Origin: Acidobacteriota bacterium
GTDB taxonomy: Bacteria; Acidobacteriota; Polarisedimenticolia; Gp22-AA2
Assembly (NCBI GenBank): GCA_018606725.1
Contig: JAGYID010000022.1
Coordinates: forward strand, 1 to 38,019
Direction: 5' to 3'
Length of the DNA: 38,019 bases
In this document: piece after piece, positions 9,204 through 16,749 of the stretch
Position numbering within the stretch: the first letter of the stretch is position 1
Layout: each line of letters opens with the position of its first letter
Program-made: the position numbers and the translations under genes
Notes under the pieces: model-generated
What the model was told of the DNA's origin: nothing
Databases searched by the model: none
Seen by the model: the letters and a program-made list of their open reading frames with translations, nothing else

Positions 9204-10174
9204 GGCTTCGCCCCATCGAGGTTCAGGAGGGGCAGGAGGTTCCGGAGCTTGTCGTCGACCACCACCTTGCGCTGCAGCTTCGGGTAGATCGCCAGCATGG
9301 TCTCGAGGTAGATCCGCCGGCGGGTCACTTCGGGCGAGCGGCTGTAGGCGGCCTGCAGCGATCGGAACGCCTCGGCATCCCCGCGCGCGCGATTGACCCG
9401 ATCCGTGGCGTACCCCTCCGCCTGCTGGATCATCTGCTCGCCTTCGCCGCGCGCCCGCGGGATGACCTTGTTGTATTCGGCGCGCGCCTCGTTGATCAAC
9501 TTCTCGCGCTCCTGTTGTGCCTGATTGACCTCGTTGAACGACGGCTTCACCGCGTCGGGCGGGTTGACGTCCTGCAGGACGATCTGCTCGACCTTGATCC
9601 CGGTCTCGTACTGGTCGCAGAGGTCCTGGAGCAGTCTCTCGACCTCGGCGGCGACTTCCTGCCGGCCGATGGTCAGGACCTCGTTGACGCTGCGGTCTCC
9701 CACCACCTCGCGCATCACCCCCTCGTTCAGGTCGCGGAAGGTGGTGCGCACGTCGCGCACCTTGAAGAGGAACTTGTAGGGATCGCGCACGCGGAACTGG
9801 GCGGTCCACTCGACGATGGCGACGTTCAGGTCGCCGGTGAGCATGAGCGATTCCCTCGCGAAGTCCTCCCCGGAGTAACGCGTTCTCACGGCGGCCTCGC
9901 GGGTGCGGAAACCGAATTCCTCCTTCAGCTGCCGCTGCACCGGCACGCGCATGACGGTCTCGATCGGGAAGGGCCATTTCACGCTCAGCCCGGGCTGCAC
10001 CTGGCGCGTGTAGCGGCCGAACCTCAGGACCAGGCCGACTTCCTCGGGCGAGACGGTGAACCAGGAGGTCAGCATCAAGATCACCAGGACGAGCGCGAGG
10101 ATCGCTCCGGTGAGACCCCCCCAGGGGAAATGCGGGAGATTGAAAGGCAGAACGCGCGGCGGACGCGGTTCCAT
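9200..10174 (-). CDS. hflK: HflK, FtsH protease modulator (SPFH/band 7 protein)
   Basis: Partner of HflC. The 324 residues hold one N-terminal membrane helix (LTGAILALVLVILMLTSWF), the SPFH domain (VSPEEVGLVLRFGRY onward, with RDPYKFLFKVRD and EVLTIGRQEVAAEVERLLQ), and a helical C-terminal part with QAQQEREKLINEARAEYNKVIPRA and AEAFRSLQAAYSRSPEVTRRRIYLETM, both hallmarks of HflK. The N-terminus is shorter than in the enterobacterial protein and lacks the long Gly/Pro-rich tail. A GGAGGAG-like site precedes the ATG. The APC permease gene lies upstream on the same strand, 30 bases away, so the three may be co-transcribed. Confidence 0.95.
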   Translation of the reverse strand: MEPRPPRVLPFNLPHFPWGGLTGAILALVLVILMLTSWFTVSPEEVGLVLRFGRYTRQVQPGLSVKWPFPIETVMRVPVQRQLKEEFGFRTREAAVRTRYSGEDFARESLMLTGDLNVAIVEWTAQFRVRDPYKFLFKVRDVRTTFRDLNEGVMREVVGDRSVNEVLTIGRQEVAAEVERLLQDLCDQYETGIKVEQIVLQDVNPPDAVKPSFNEVNQAQQEREKLINEARAEYNKVIPRARGEGEQMIQQAEGYATDRVNRARGDAEAFRSLQAAYSRSPEVTRRRIYLETMLAIYPKLQRKVVVDDKLRNLLPLLNLDGAKP

Positions 10175-10204
10175 TCGGCTCCTCCTTGTCGGGTACGGGC
10201 GATT

Positions 10205-11626
10205 CTACTCCCGGCGCCTCTTCATCCAGTAGATCAGCACGCCGCTGCCGACCGTGACCGCCGTCACCAGCGCCAGCTTGGCCACTGCCAGCGGCTTGTT
10301 GGTCTCGTCGGGGGCGGGGAAGAACGACAGGACGATGGTGATCAGGGTGGTGACGAAGCCGACCACGCCGAGGACTATCGCCACCGGCCTGCCGCCGGGG
10401 ACGCGCAGCACTTCCGGGCCGGCCGGCTCGCGCTGCAGCCGGATGGTGGCGGCGAACAGGAACAGGTAGGGCAGCAGGAACGAAATGATCGACATGCTGA
10501 CCAGGATGTCGTACGCACCGCGCACAGTCGTGCCGGCCTGGCCGAGGAAGATGCAGACCACGGCGATCGCGGCCTGCGTCAGCAGGGCGACGTGCGGGGT
10601 GCGCCAGCGCGGGTGCAGCCGCCCGAAGGCGGGCGGCAGATAGTGGTCGATGCCGGCCACGAACGGCAGGCGCGCCGTCGAGGCCAGCCAGGCGCCGACG
10701 CTGCCGAGGGCGGTCAGGGCGATGAGCCCGGCGGCGATCGGGATCAGCGCCTCGAAGCCCAGCCGCCGGGCCGCGGCGGCGACGGCCTCCATGATCCCCT
10801 GCAGGCCGCTGACGTCCTTCTCCGGCAGGGCGACCAGCACCGCGGCGGTTCCCAGGAGGTAGGTGAGCGCGATGATCGGCACGGCGGTGAAGATGGCGCG
10901 CGGGATGGTGCGGCGGGCATCCACGATCTCCTCGCCCATGAAGGAGGCCGACTCCAAGCCGGTCAGGGCGAAGGCGATGCTGGCCCAGAAGACCAGGTTC
11001 TTCCACTGCGGCGACGGCACCAGCGCCGCCGCCCCGAAGCTGGTGGCCGGGCCGAAGCGCAGCCAGGCGATGGCGCCGATGACGATGAGGAGGAGCGTGG
11101 CCATCCACCGCGCGTGCGCACCGGCGTTGGCCAGCCACTTGCCGATGTTCAGCCCGACCAGGTTCGGCCAGGTGCCGATCAGCAGCCCGAGGCAGGAGGC
11201 GAGGACGAAGTAGGACGGGCTCGACGCGAGGTGACGGAACCGCTCGCCGCCCAGGTACAGGGCGTTGCCGGCGGCGAAGTACAGGACGCCGGGGAAATAC
11301 GGCAGGTTGCTCATCCAGTAGGTCCAGCCGGTCATGAAGGCGGCGAAATCGCCGAAGGCGCGCTTGCTCCAGATGTAGATGCCGCCCTCTTGAGGGTAGC
11401 GCGACGACAGCTCGACCACGCAGAAGGCGAGCGGCATGGCCATGGTGAAGAAGGCGACGACCCACAGCGTGAGGGAGGCGGGGCCGGCGGCGGCGGCGGT
11501 CGCCACCCACTGCAGATTGACTCCGGCGGTGATGAAGTAAAGGACGACGTCCCTGAATCCGAGCGCACGGCGGTAGCCCGGGCCGTCCGATGGCTCGGCC
11601 GCCGCGCCCGCTCCCGTTTTATCCAA
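10205..11626 (-). CDS. APC-superfamily amino-acid permease
   Basis: A polytopic membrane transporter of the amino acid-polyamine-organocation superfamily, with about 12 hydrophobic segments. Typical landmarks are the first helix FRDVVLYFITAGVNLQWVA, the loop ELSSRYPQEGGIYIWSKRAFGDF after helix 2, and FALTGLESASFMGEEIVDARRTIPRAI in the middle. The substrate is unknown. I take the TTG at 11626 as the start: GGGGAG lies 4 bases before it, the hydrophobic core starts soon after, and a good promoter (11655-11683) would place the transcript start near 11648, just upstream of this codon. The open frame extends further, to 11734, but those codons would lie upstream of the promoter. That gives 473 residues, the usual size. 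Confidence 0.85.
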   Translation of the reverse strand: MDKTGAGAAAEPSDGPGYRRALGFRDVVLYFITAGVNLQWVATAAAAGPASLTLWVVAFFTMAMPLAFCVVELSSRYPQEGGIYIWSKRAFGDFAAFMTGWTYWMSNLPYFPGVLYFAAGNALYLGGERFRHLASSPSYFVLASCLGLLIGTWPNLVGLNIGKWLANAGAHARWMATLLLIVIGAIAWLRFGPATSFGAAALVPSPQWKNLVFWASIAFALTGLESASFMGEEIVDARRTIPRAIFTAVPIIALTYLLGTAAVLVALPEKDVSGLQGIMEAVAAAARRLGFEALIPIAAGLIALTALGSVGAWLASTARLPFVAGIDHYLPPAFGRLHPRWRTPHVALLTQAAIAVVCIFLGQAGTTVRGAYDILVSMSIISFLLPYLFLFAATIRLQREPAGPEVLRVPGGRPVAIVLGVVGFVTTLITIVLSFFPAPDETNKPLAVAKLALVTAVTVGSGVLIYWMKRRRE

Positions 11627-11654
11627 TGGACTCCCCGCCTCGGATGGCGCGCAC

Positions 11655-11683
11655 ACTGTAAAGGAGCGCGTGAGGCGATACAA
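11655..11683 (-). promoter_or_regulatory. Candidate promoter for the permease-hflKC group
   Basis: Read on the minus strand: TTGTAT (11683-11678), a 17-base spacer and TACAGT (11660-11655), each 4 of 6 to consensus. It sits about 30 bases before the proposed TTG start of the permease and back-to-back with the -10 box at 11699. Confidence 0.4.
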
Positions 11684-11698
11684 GAGCGGGCCGCGCGC

Positions 11699-11704
11699 TA
11701 CAAT
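11699..11704 (+). promoter_or_regulatory. -10 box for the exported protein gene
   Basis: TACAAT (5 of 6) 28 bases before the ATG at 11733, in the divergent gap with the permease gene. No convincing -35 hexamer was found. Confidence 0.3.
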
Positions 11705-11732
11705 GAGGTCGCGCGCCGGGGGTTCTCGAACC

Positions 11733-12398
11733 ATGCCGTGGCGTCACGTCTTACCGCACCGCGCCCTGCTGATGACGCTGGCGCTGGTCGCGGCGGGGTC
11801 ACCGCCGGTGACCGCCGGAGGCGCCGACCGGTTTCCCAACGTCCAGCACGTCGGCGCCACGGTCATGCTTTACGAGGATGACCTGGTGCGGGTGATCCTC
11901 GGCACCAAGTACGCCAGCCTGCACCCGGAAGCGCGCTTTCTGCTCCTCGACCTGGCGGTGACCGCCACCAAGGGCGGGGAGGTCCGGATCCACCGCGAAT
12001 CGGTCACCCTGCGCACGCCGGTGGGGGCCGCCATGCCGGTGACCACCCAGAAGCGGATCGACGAACGGTGGGCCGAAGTCGGGCCGATGATGCAGGCGGC
12101 CCGGGTGGCGGCCGATCCGCTGGACCGGTACATGAAGTCGCGGTTCGAGCGGACCGCGATCGGCTTCTTCCTCCCCCAGCCGGGCAGCGGTCTGGTCCGG
12201 GACCGCTTCGCCGTCAACAGCCGCCTCTACGCCTACGGCCCGGTCCTGTTCGAATCGCCGGCCGGCCGCTGGGAGCCGGGGATCTACCTGCTGCGGATCG
12301 CCAACGATCAGATCGAGCTCGAAATCCCCTTCGCGATCGGAGCGCCGGGGCACGGCGGGAAACCGAAAGGTCTTGACAGCCGGCCGGCCGATCCGTAA
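11733..12398 (+). CDS. Exported protein of unknown function
   Basis: A 221-residue protein with an N-terminal signal sequence: a basic start (MPWRHVLPHR), a hydrophobic core (ALLMTLALVAAGS) and a likely signal peptidase I site near TAGGA. The mature part begins with DRFPNVQHVGATVMLYEDDL and contains KYASLHPEARFLLLDLAVTATKGGEVRIHRESVTLRTP; it looks like a beta-rich domain. I do not recognise the family. The ATG at 11733 is chosen because it puts the signal peptide at the very start; the frame is open to 11670. It stands alone between the divergent permease and the TetR operon, and its end overlaps the promoter of the latter: TTGACA (12373-12378) lies inside its last codons. Confidence 0.65.
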   Translation: MPWRHVLPHRALLMTLALVAAGSPPVTAGGADRFPNVQHVGATVMLYEDDLVRVILGTKYASLHPEARFLLLDLAVTATKGGEVRIHRESVTLRTPVGAAMPVTTQKRIDERWAEVGPMMQAARVAADPLDRYMKSRFERTAIGFFLPQPGSGLVRDRFAVNSRLYAYGPVLFESPAGRWEPGIYLLRIANDQIELEIPFAIGAPGHGGKPKGLDSRPADP

Positions 12399-12401
12399 CC
12401 T
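12373..12401 (+). promoter_or_regulatory. Promoter of the TetR/HMG-CoA synthase operon
   Basis: Perfect TTGACA (12373-12378), a 17-base spacer and TAACCT (12396-12401). The -10 box abuts the palindrome at 12402-12417, so a bound repressor would cover the transcript start. The -35 lies in the coding end of the exported protein gene. Confidence 0.55.
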
Positions 12402-12417
12402 TACCGACCGGTCGGTA
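12402..12417. promoter_or_regulatory. Perfect 16-bp palindromic operator, probable TetR binding site
   Basis: TACCGACC/GGTCGGTA, two exact 8-base half-sites with no spacer, directly downstream of the -10 box and 57 bases before the TetR gene. TetR-family repressors bind such sites as dimers and usually control their own operon. The link to the adjacent regulator is inferred from position. Confidence 0.7.
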
Positions 12418-12474
12418 GGTAGCGCGGCGGCCCCCTGCGGGCCGCCGCCGCGTTGAGGAGCAGGAGGGGCGCGG

Positions 12475-13128
12475 GTGCCGGTGAAGAAGAAGCGGACCAG
12501 GGTCGATCGCCCGACGCGGCAGGCGCAGATCTTCGAGACCGCGGCGCGGCTGTTCTGCGAGCGCGGCTTCGAGGGGGCCTCGATGGGGGACCTGTCGGAC
12601 GCCCTCGGGCTCACCAAGGCCGGCGTCTACCACCACATCGGCAGCAAGGAGGAGCTGCTGTACGGCATCATGGCGTACGGCATGGAGATGTTCGAGAGCA
12701 AGGTGCTCAAGGACGTCGAGACGATCGCGGATCCGCTCGAGCGCCTTGTGGCGACCGTCCGCGGCCACGTCCTGCTGGTGACGCGCGACCGGCCGAAGGA
12801 GGTCACCGTCATCCTGCACGAGAGCAACGCCCTGCGCGGGCGCTACCGCGAACGGATCAACGCCCGCAAGCGTCGCTACATCCGGTTCCTGGAGAAGACC
12901 TTCCGCGAGCTGATCGCCTCCGGCGCCGCGCGCCGGATCGACCCGGTCGTGGCGTCCTACATGATGCTCGGCATGATCAACTGGATCTACCAGTGGTACC
13001 GGCCGGACGGCCGGCTGAGCGAGCAGGAGCTGGCGGATCGCCTGGTCGACCTGCTCCTGCACGGCGTGCTCAAGGGGAACGACAACGCGGCGCAGTCGCG
13101 CGGCGCCGCAGCGGAGGCGCACGGATGA
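12475..13128 (+). CDS. TetR-family transcriptional regulator (AibR-like by context)
   Basis: A 217-residue TetR-family repressor. The helix-turn-helix lies at about residues 15-60 (TRQAQIFETAARLFCERGFE, then MGDLSDALGLTKAGVYHHIGSKEEL). The ligand domain follows, with helices resembling those of acyl-CoA-responsive members (ILHESNALRGRYRERINARKRRY). GTG 12475 is used because AGGAGGGG lies just upstream. It is the first gene of the operon and overlaps the HMG-CoA synthase gene by 4 bases (ATGA), so it is made together with the enzymes it probably controls. By analogy with AibR of Myxococcus xanthus, a TetR repressor that senses isovaleryl-CoA, the ligand may be the acyl-CoA product; this is inference from gene context, not from binding residues. 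Confidence 0.92.
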   Translation: MPVKKKRTRVDRPTRQAQIFETAARLFCERGFEGASMGDLSDALGLTKAGVYHHIGSKEELLYGIMAYGMEMFESKVLKDVETIADPLERLVATVRGHVLLVTRDRPKEVTVILHESNALRGRYRERINARKRRYIRFLEKTFRELIASGAARRIDPVVASYMMLGMINWIYQWYRPDGRLSEQELADRLVDLLLHGVLKGNDNAAQSRGAAAEAHG

Positions 13129-14177
13129 AGACGGCGGCGGAGGTCGGGATCGCCGGCTACGGGGCGTACATCCCGCGGCCGCGCATCGCCACCAGGGCGA
13201 TCGCCCGCGCCTGGGGCAGGGATGAGGGCGGGCGCCTGCCGGTGCGGGAGAAGTCGGTGCCCTCGCCGGATGAGGACACGGTCACCATGGCGATCGAAGC
13301 GGCGCGTGGTGCTGTGGCCCGCGCCGGCTGCGACCCGGGACGGATCCGCGCCGTCTGGGTCGGCACCGAGTCGAAGCCGTACGCCGTCAAGCCGGGGGGC
13401 ACCATCGTCGCCGAGGCGATCGGCGCGACCCCGTGGGTCAGCGCCGCCGACCTGGAGTTCGCCTGCAAGGCCGGCTCGGAGGCGATGCAGGCGGCGCTGG
13501 CGTTCGTCGGCTCGGGGATGGCGCCGTACGCGCTGGCCATCGGCATGGACGCGGCGCAGAGCAAGCCGGGGGATCACCTCGAGTTCACCGCCGCCGCCGG
13601 CGGGGCCGCCTTCCTGTTCGGGCCGCCGGAGGAGGCCCTGGCGCGGGTCGAGGCGTCGACCTCCTACGTGACCGATACGCCGGACTTCTTCCGCAAGCAG
13701 CATATGCACTACCCGGAACACGGCCACCGCTTCACCGGCGAGCCGTCGTACTTCACCCACTCGCGCGGCGCCTCGCGGGGGCTCCTCGAGGCGCTCGGCC
13801 GCCGGGCGACGGACTACCGCTGGGCGGTCTTCCACCAGCCCAACCCGAAGTTCATGCGCCGCATCGCGGCGGAGATGGGCTTCACGGAGGCGCAGATCGC
13901 CCCCGGCGCGGTCGTCGATCACATCGGCAATACCTACTCGGGGGCCTCCCTCCTGGGTCTCGCCGGGATCCTGGACGTGGCCGCCGAAGGAGATCGCATC
14001 TTCTTCTGCTCGTACGGGTCGGGGGCGGGCAGCGACGCCTTCTCCCTGGTCGTCACCCGCCGTCTCGCCGAGGTGCGCGACCGGGCGCCGCTGGTGGGCG
14101 ATTACATCAAGAGGCGCCAGCCGATAGAGGATTACGGCGAATACCTGAGGATCGCCCGCAAAGTGCGGCTGCTCTGA
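13125..14177 (+). CDS. Archaeal-type hydroxymethylglutaryl-CoA synthase
   Basis: HMG-CoA synthase condenses acetoacetyl-CoA and acetyl-CoA. The 350-residue sequence is of the archaeal type, not the bacterial MvaS type. It opens with GIAGYGAYIPRPRI, followed by REKSVPSPDEDTVTMAIEAAR, GTESKPYAVKPGGTIVAEAIG, DLEFACKAGSEAMQ, TDTPDFFRKQ, HRFTGEPSYF, AVFHQPNPKFMRRIA, GNTYSGASLLGLAGILD and SYGSGAGSDAF. The catalytic set is intact: Glu82, Cys114 and His237. The next two genes encode the thiolase and DUF35 protein with which the archaeal enzyme forms one complex (known for Methanothermococcus). No HMG-CoA reductase or lyase is nearby, so a use other than the mevalonate pathway or leucine breakdown is likely. 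The ATG overlaps the TetR stop by 4 bases. Confidence 0.92.
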   Translation: MKTAAEVGIAGYGAYIPRPRIATRAIARAWGRDEGGRLPVREKSVPSPDEDTVTMAIEAARGAVARAGCDPGRIRAVWVGTESKPYAVKPGGTIVAEAIGATPWVSAADLEFACKAGSEAMQAALAFVGSGMAPYALAIGMDAAQSKPGDHLEFTAAAGGAAFLFGPPEEALARVEASTSYVTDTPDFFRKQHMHYPEHGHRFTGEPSYFTHSRGASRGLLEALGRRATDYRWAVFHQPNPKFMRRIAAEMGFTEAQIAPGAVVDHIGNTYSGASLLGLAGILDVAAEGDRIFFCSYGSGAGSDAFSLVVTRRLAEVRDRAPLVGDYIKRRQPIEDYGEYLRIARKVRLL

Positions 14178-14191
14178 GGAGGCCCTTACGC

Positions 14192-15343
14192 ATGCGCGAC
14201 GTCAGCATCATCGGCATCGGACAGACGGCGGTGGCGGAGCACTGGGACAAGTCGATCCGCGATCTCGCGGTCGAGGCGGCGCAGGCGGCCCGACGCGACG
14301 CCGGGATCGAGCGGGTCGACGCCCTGTACGTCGGCAACATGCTGTCGGGGGAGCTGGCCGGGCAGGAGAATCTCGCCACCGTGATCGCCGATGCCGCCGG
14401 GCTCCTGCCGGTCGAGGCCATCAAGATCGAGGCGGCCTGCGCCTCCGGCGGCGCGGCGTTGCGCGCCGCCGCCCTGGGCGTCGCCGCCGGGGCGCATGAG
14501 TACGCGTTGGTCGTCGGCGTCGAGAAGATGACCGACTACCTGACCGACGGCGTCACCGCGGCGCTGGCGATGGCGGCCGACGCCGACTACGAGGCCGGCC
14601 ACGGCATCAGCTTCGCGGCCCTCAATGCCATGCTGATGCGGCGCTACATGCACGAGCACAAGGCGCGCCACGAGGATTTCGCGCCGTTCTCGATCAACAG
14701 CCACCGCAACGCCGCCAGAAACCCCTTCGCCATGTACCGGCAGGAGATCACCGCCGAGGACTTCGCCGCCTCGCCGATCGTCGCCGACCCGATCAACATC
14801 CTCGATTCGGCCGGGATCTGCGACGGTGCCGCGGCGTTGCTGATCGCCCCGTCCGCCGAGGCGCGCAAGACCCGCCGCCCGCCGGTGCGGATCGCCGCCT
14901 CGGCGGTCGCCACCGACACGGTCGCGCTGGCCGAAAGGCGCGACCCGCTGGTCTGGCAGTCGGTGGCCGACTCGGCGCGCCTGGCATACGCCCAGGCGAA
15001 GCTCGGCCCGAAGGACATCGATCTGTTCGAGGTGCATGACGCCTTCACCATCGTCTCCGTCCTGAGCCTGGAAGCCTGCGGGTTCGCCGACCGCGGCAGC
15101 GCCCTGAAGCTGGCGGCCGAGGGGCGGATCGGGCTCGACGGAGACATCCCCATCTGCACCCTCGGCGGGCTCAAGGGGCGCGGTCATCCGGTCGGCGCCT
15201 CCGGCGCGTACCAGATCGTCGAGGTGGTCCAGCAGCTGCGGGGCGAGGCCGGCGCCGCCCAGGTCAAGGACGCCCGCGTCGGCATGGCCCAGAGCGTCGG
15301 CGGGTCCGGTTCGGTGACCGTGACCCATATCCTGCAGGTTTGA
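14192..15343 (+). CDS. Thiolase (acetoacetyl-CoA thiolase, archaeal/SCP-x type)
   Basis: A 383-residue thiolase of the type that accompanies archaeal HMG-CoA synthase. It condenses two acetyl-CoA to acetoacetyl-CoA, an unfavourable step that the archaeal complex drives by passing the product straight to HMG-CoA synthase. The nucleophile is Cys83 in IEAACASGGAAL; His282 in EVHDAFTIV and His332 in LKGRGHPVGASG complete the site. The second Cys found near the C-terminus of classical biosynthetic thiolases is not present (the end reads GMAQSVGGSGSVTVTHIL), as expected for this subgroup. AGGAGG (14177-14182) sits 9 bases before the ATG. The gap to the synthase gene is 14 bases and to the DUF35 gene 16 bases. 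Confidence 0.92.
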   Translation: MRDVSIIGIGQTAVAEHWDKSIRDLAVEAAQAARRDAGIERVDALYVGNMLSGELAGQENLATVIADAAGLLPVEAIKIEAACASGGAALRAAALGVAAGAHEYALVVGVEKMTDYLTDGVTAALAMAADADYEAGHGISFAALNAMLMRRYMHEHKARHEDFAPFSINSHRNAARNPFAMYRQEITAEDFAASPIVADPINILDSAGICDGAAALLIAPSAEARKTRRPPVRIAASAVATDTVALAERRDPLVWQSVADSARLAYAQAKLGPKDIDLFEVHDAFTIVSVLSLEACGFADRGSALKLAAEGRIGLDGDIPICTLGGLKGRGHPVGASGAYQIVEVVQQLRGEAGAAQVKDARVGMAQSVGGSGSVTVTHILQV

Positions 15344-15359
15344 GCCGAGGAGGCACGCC

Positions 15360-15767
15360 ATGGAACTTCCCCGCTACCACCGGATGCGCGGCACCCTCTA
15401 CCGGCTGGAGGGTTCCGCCTGCCGGAAGTGCGCGCACCGGATCTTCCCGCCCCGCCCGGTCTGCCCGCGCTGCAAGGCGCAGGAGCTCGAGCCGATGGCC
15501 TTCTCGGGCCGCGGCACGTTGTATTCGTTCACCCGCGTCTTGCAGCCGCCGCGCGGCTTCACCAACCTCGGGACCTACAGCGTCGGCATGGTGCGTCTCG
15601 ACGAGGGGCCGATGGTGTCGGCGCAGATCGCCGATGCCGATGGCACCGAGCTGCAGATCGGCATGCCGGTCGAGATGGTCACCCGCAAGCTGAAGGACGC
15701 CGAGGAGCACGGCTTCATCCTCTACGGCTACAAGTTCCGGCCGCGCCTGCGGGCCGCCGGCGCATGA
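15360..15767 (+). CDS. DUF35 OB-fold protein with Zn ribbon (thiolase/HMG-CoA synthase scaffold)
   Basis: A 135-residue protein with an N-terminal rubredoxin-like zinc ribbon (Cys21, Cys24, Cys35, Cys38 as two CxxC pairs) and a C-terminal OB fold (GRGTLYSFTRVLQPPRGF...YSVGMVRLDEGPMVSAQI...LQIGMPVEMV). In archaea this small protein bridges thiolase and HMG-CoA synthase and forms part of a shared CoA-binding tunnel. Being encoded directly after those two genes strongly supports the same role here. Related DUF35 proteins also serve as partners of steroid-degrading thiolase-like or hydratase proteins. Its ATGA end overlaps the start of a 21-codon mini-ORF that leads to the next gene. Confidence 0.9.
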   Translation: MELPRYHRMRGTLYRLEGSACRKCAHRIFPPRPVCPRCKAQELEPMAFSGRGTLYSFTRVLQPPRGFTNLGTYSVGMVRLDEGPMVSAQIADADGTELQIGMPVEMVTRKLKDAEEHGFILYGYKFRPRLRAAGA

Positions 15768-15829
15768 ACCCGGCCCGGAGATCCGGACCCGGCGCGCCGC
15801 CGGCGCGGCGCGCCCGGACCCGCCCGTGA
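15764..15829 (+). other. 21-codon mini-ORF bridging DUF35 and CoA-transferase genes
   Basis: The ATG overlaps the DUF35 stop by 4 bases (ATGA, 15764-15767), and its TGA overlaps the GTG of the next gene by 4 bases (GTGA, 15826-15829). The product would be a 21-residue Arg/Pro-rich peptide. The following GTG has no Shine-Dalgarno sequence, so a ribosome passing through this mini-ORF could deliver initiation there by coupling. It could also be chance in GC-rich DNA. Confidence 0.3.
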
Positions 15830-16749
15830 GCGGCGCCGGTACAGCGCGCGCCGAGCGCCTGGTGTCGCTGCCGGAGGCGGCCGCCCGGGTGCGCGACGGC
15901 ATGGTCGTCGGGCTGTCCGGCTTCTCGTACCAGAACCCGCCGATGGCCCTGGTGCGCGAGATCATCCGGCGCGGGGTGAAGGACCTCACCATCGTCTCCG
16001 GTCCAACCTCCGGTCTTGAGACCGATCTGCTGGTCGGCGCCGGCTGCGCCCGGATGGTGGTCACCGCCGGGGTGGCGTTCGAGCGGGTCGCCGCCATCGC
16101 GCCGGCGTTCCGACGCGCCGCCGAGCGGGGCGAAGTGCGCGTGTGGGAGTGCGACGAGTGCATCTGGCACCTGGCCCTGAAGGCGGCCGCCTGGGGGATG
16201 CCCTGGGTCCTGTGGCGCGGCGGGGTGGCGACTTCGATCCCGGAGTTGAACCCGGACATCGTGGAAATCGAAGAGGCCGGGATGCGCTATCTGCGCATCC
16301 CGCCGATCGCCCCCGACATCGTCCTGCTGCACGCCGCCGAGGCCGACGCGTACGGCAATGTCCGCCTGCCGCGCCAGGCATATCTCGGGCGATCGTTCGC
16401 CGAGCGGGCCCTGGCGCTGGCGTGCCGGGGCGAAGTGATCGTCTCGGTCGAGCGTCTGGTGCCCAATGACGAGGTCGTGGAGACGCCGGAGCGCACGCTG
16501 CTGCGCGGTGCTTTGGTGGCCGAGGTTCCGTGGGGCTCGCATCCCGGCGGGACCAACGGCCGGTCCCTGCCCGACCTGCCGCACTACGCGGAGTACGTCG
16601 AGGCGGGCGAGGCGCGGCGGCGCGGCGACCCGGTCGGGTACCAGCGCTACCTGGAGCGCACCGTGTTCGGCGCCGAGCATCACGACGACTACGTACGGAC
16701 GGTCGGCCTGGAGCGGCTCGAGCGGCTGCGCCTGACGGAGGCGCCGTGA
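15826..16749 (+). CDS. CoA-transferase family I alpha-subunit-like protein (IpdA/AibA-like)
   Basis: A 307-residue homologue of the alpha subunit of glutaconate CoA-transferase. Typical stretches are RLVSLPEAAARVRDGMVVGL, NPPMALVREIIRRGVKDLTIV and LKAAAWGMPWVLWRGGVATSI. By recall, the WECDEC segment (Glu108, Asp110, Glu111) lines up with the region of IpdA that carries its catalytic Glu; IpdAB is a CoA-transferase homologue that cleaves a ring of steroid breakdown products. The partner beta subunit follows with a 4-base overlap and lacks the usual transferase Glu, so the pair is unlikely to be an ordinary CoA-transferase. The GTG start has no clear ribosome-binding site and would rely on coupling. 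The reaction is unknown. Confidence 0.8.
   Translation: MSGAGTARAERLVSLPEAAARVRDGMVVGLSGFSYQNPPMALVREIIRRGVKDLTIVSGPTSGLETDLLVGAGCARMVVTAGVAFERVAAIAPAFRRAAERGEVRVWECDECIWHLALKAAAWGMPWVLWRGGVATSIPELNPDIVEIEEAGMRYLRIPPIAPDIVLLHAAEADAYGNVRLPRQAYLGRSFAERALALACRGEVIVSVERLVPNDEVVETPERTLLRGALVAEVPWGSHPGGTNGRSLPDLPHYAEYVEAGEARRRGDPVGYQRYLERTVFGAEHHDDYVRTVGLERLERLRLTEAP

Noticed and set aside
8259..11510. 1083-codon minus-strand frame including hflC
   Set aside because: Only the last 314 codons are hflC; the remainder is an out-of-frame reading of hflK and the permease.
9515..11881. 788-codon open frame on the plus strand across hflK and the permease
   Set aside because: Antisense shadow with low-complexity Arg/Gly/Glu/His composition; the minus-strand genes are unmistakable.
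13125..14177. Mevalonate pathway operon
   Set aside because: No HMG-CoA reductase, mevalonate kinase or related gene lies nearby, while CoA-transferase-like and MDR genes do.
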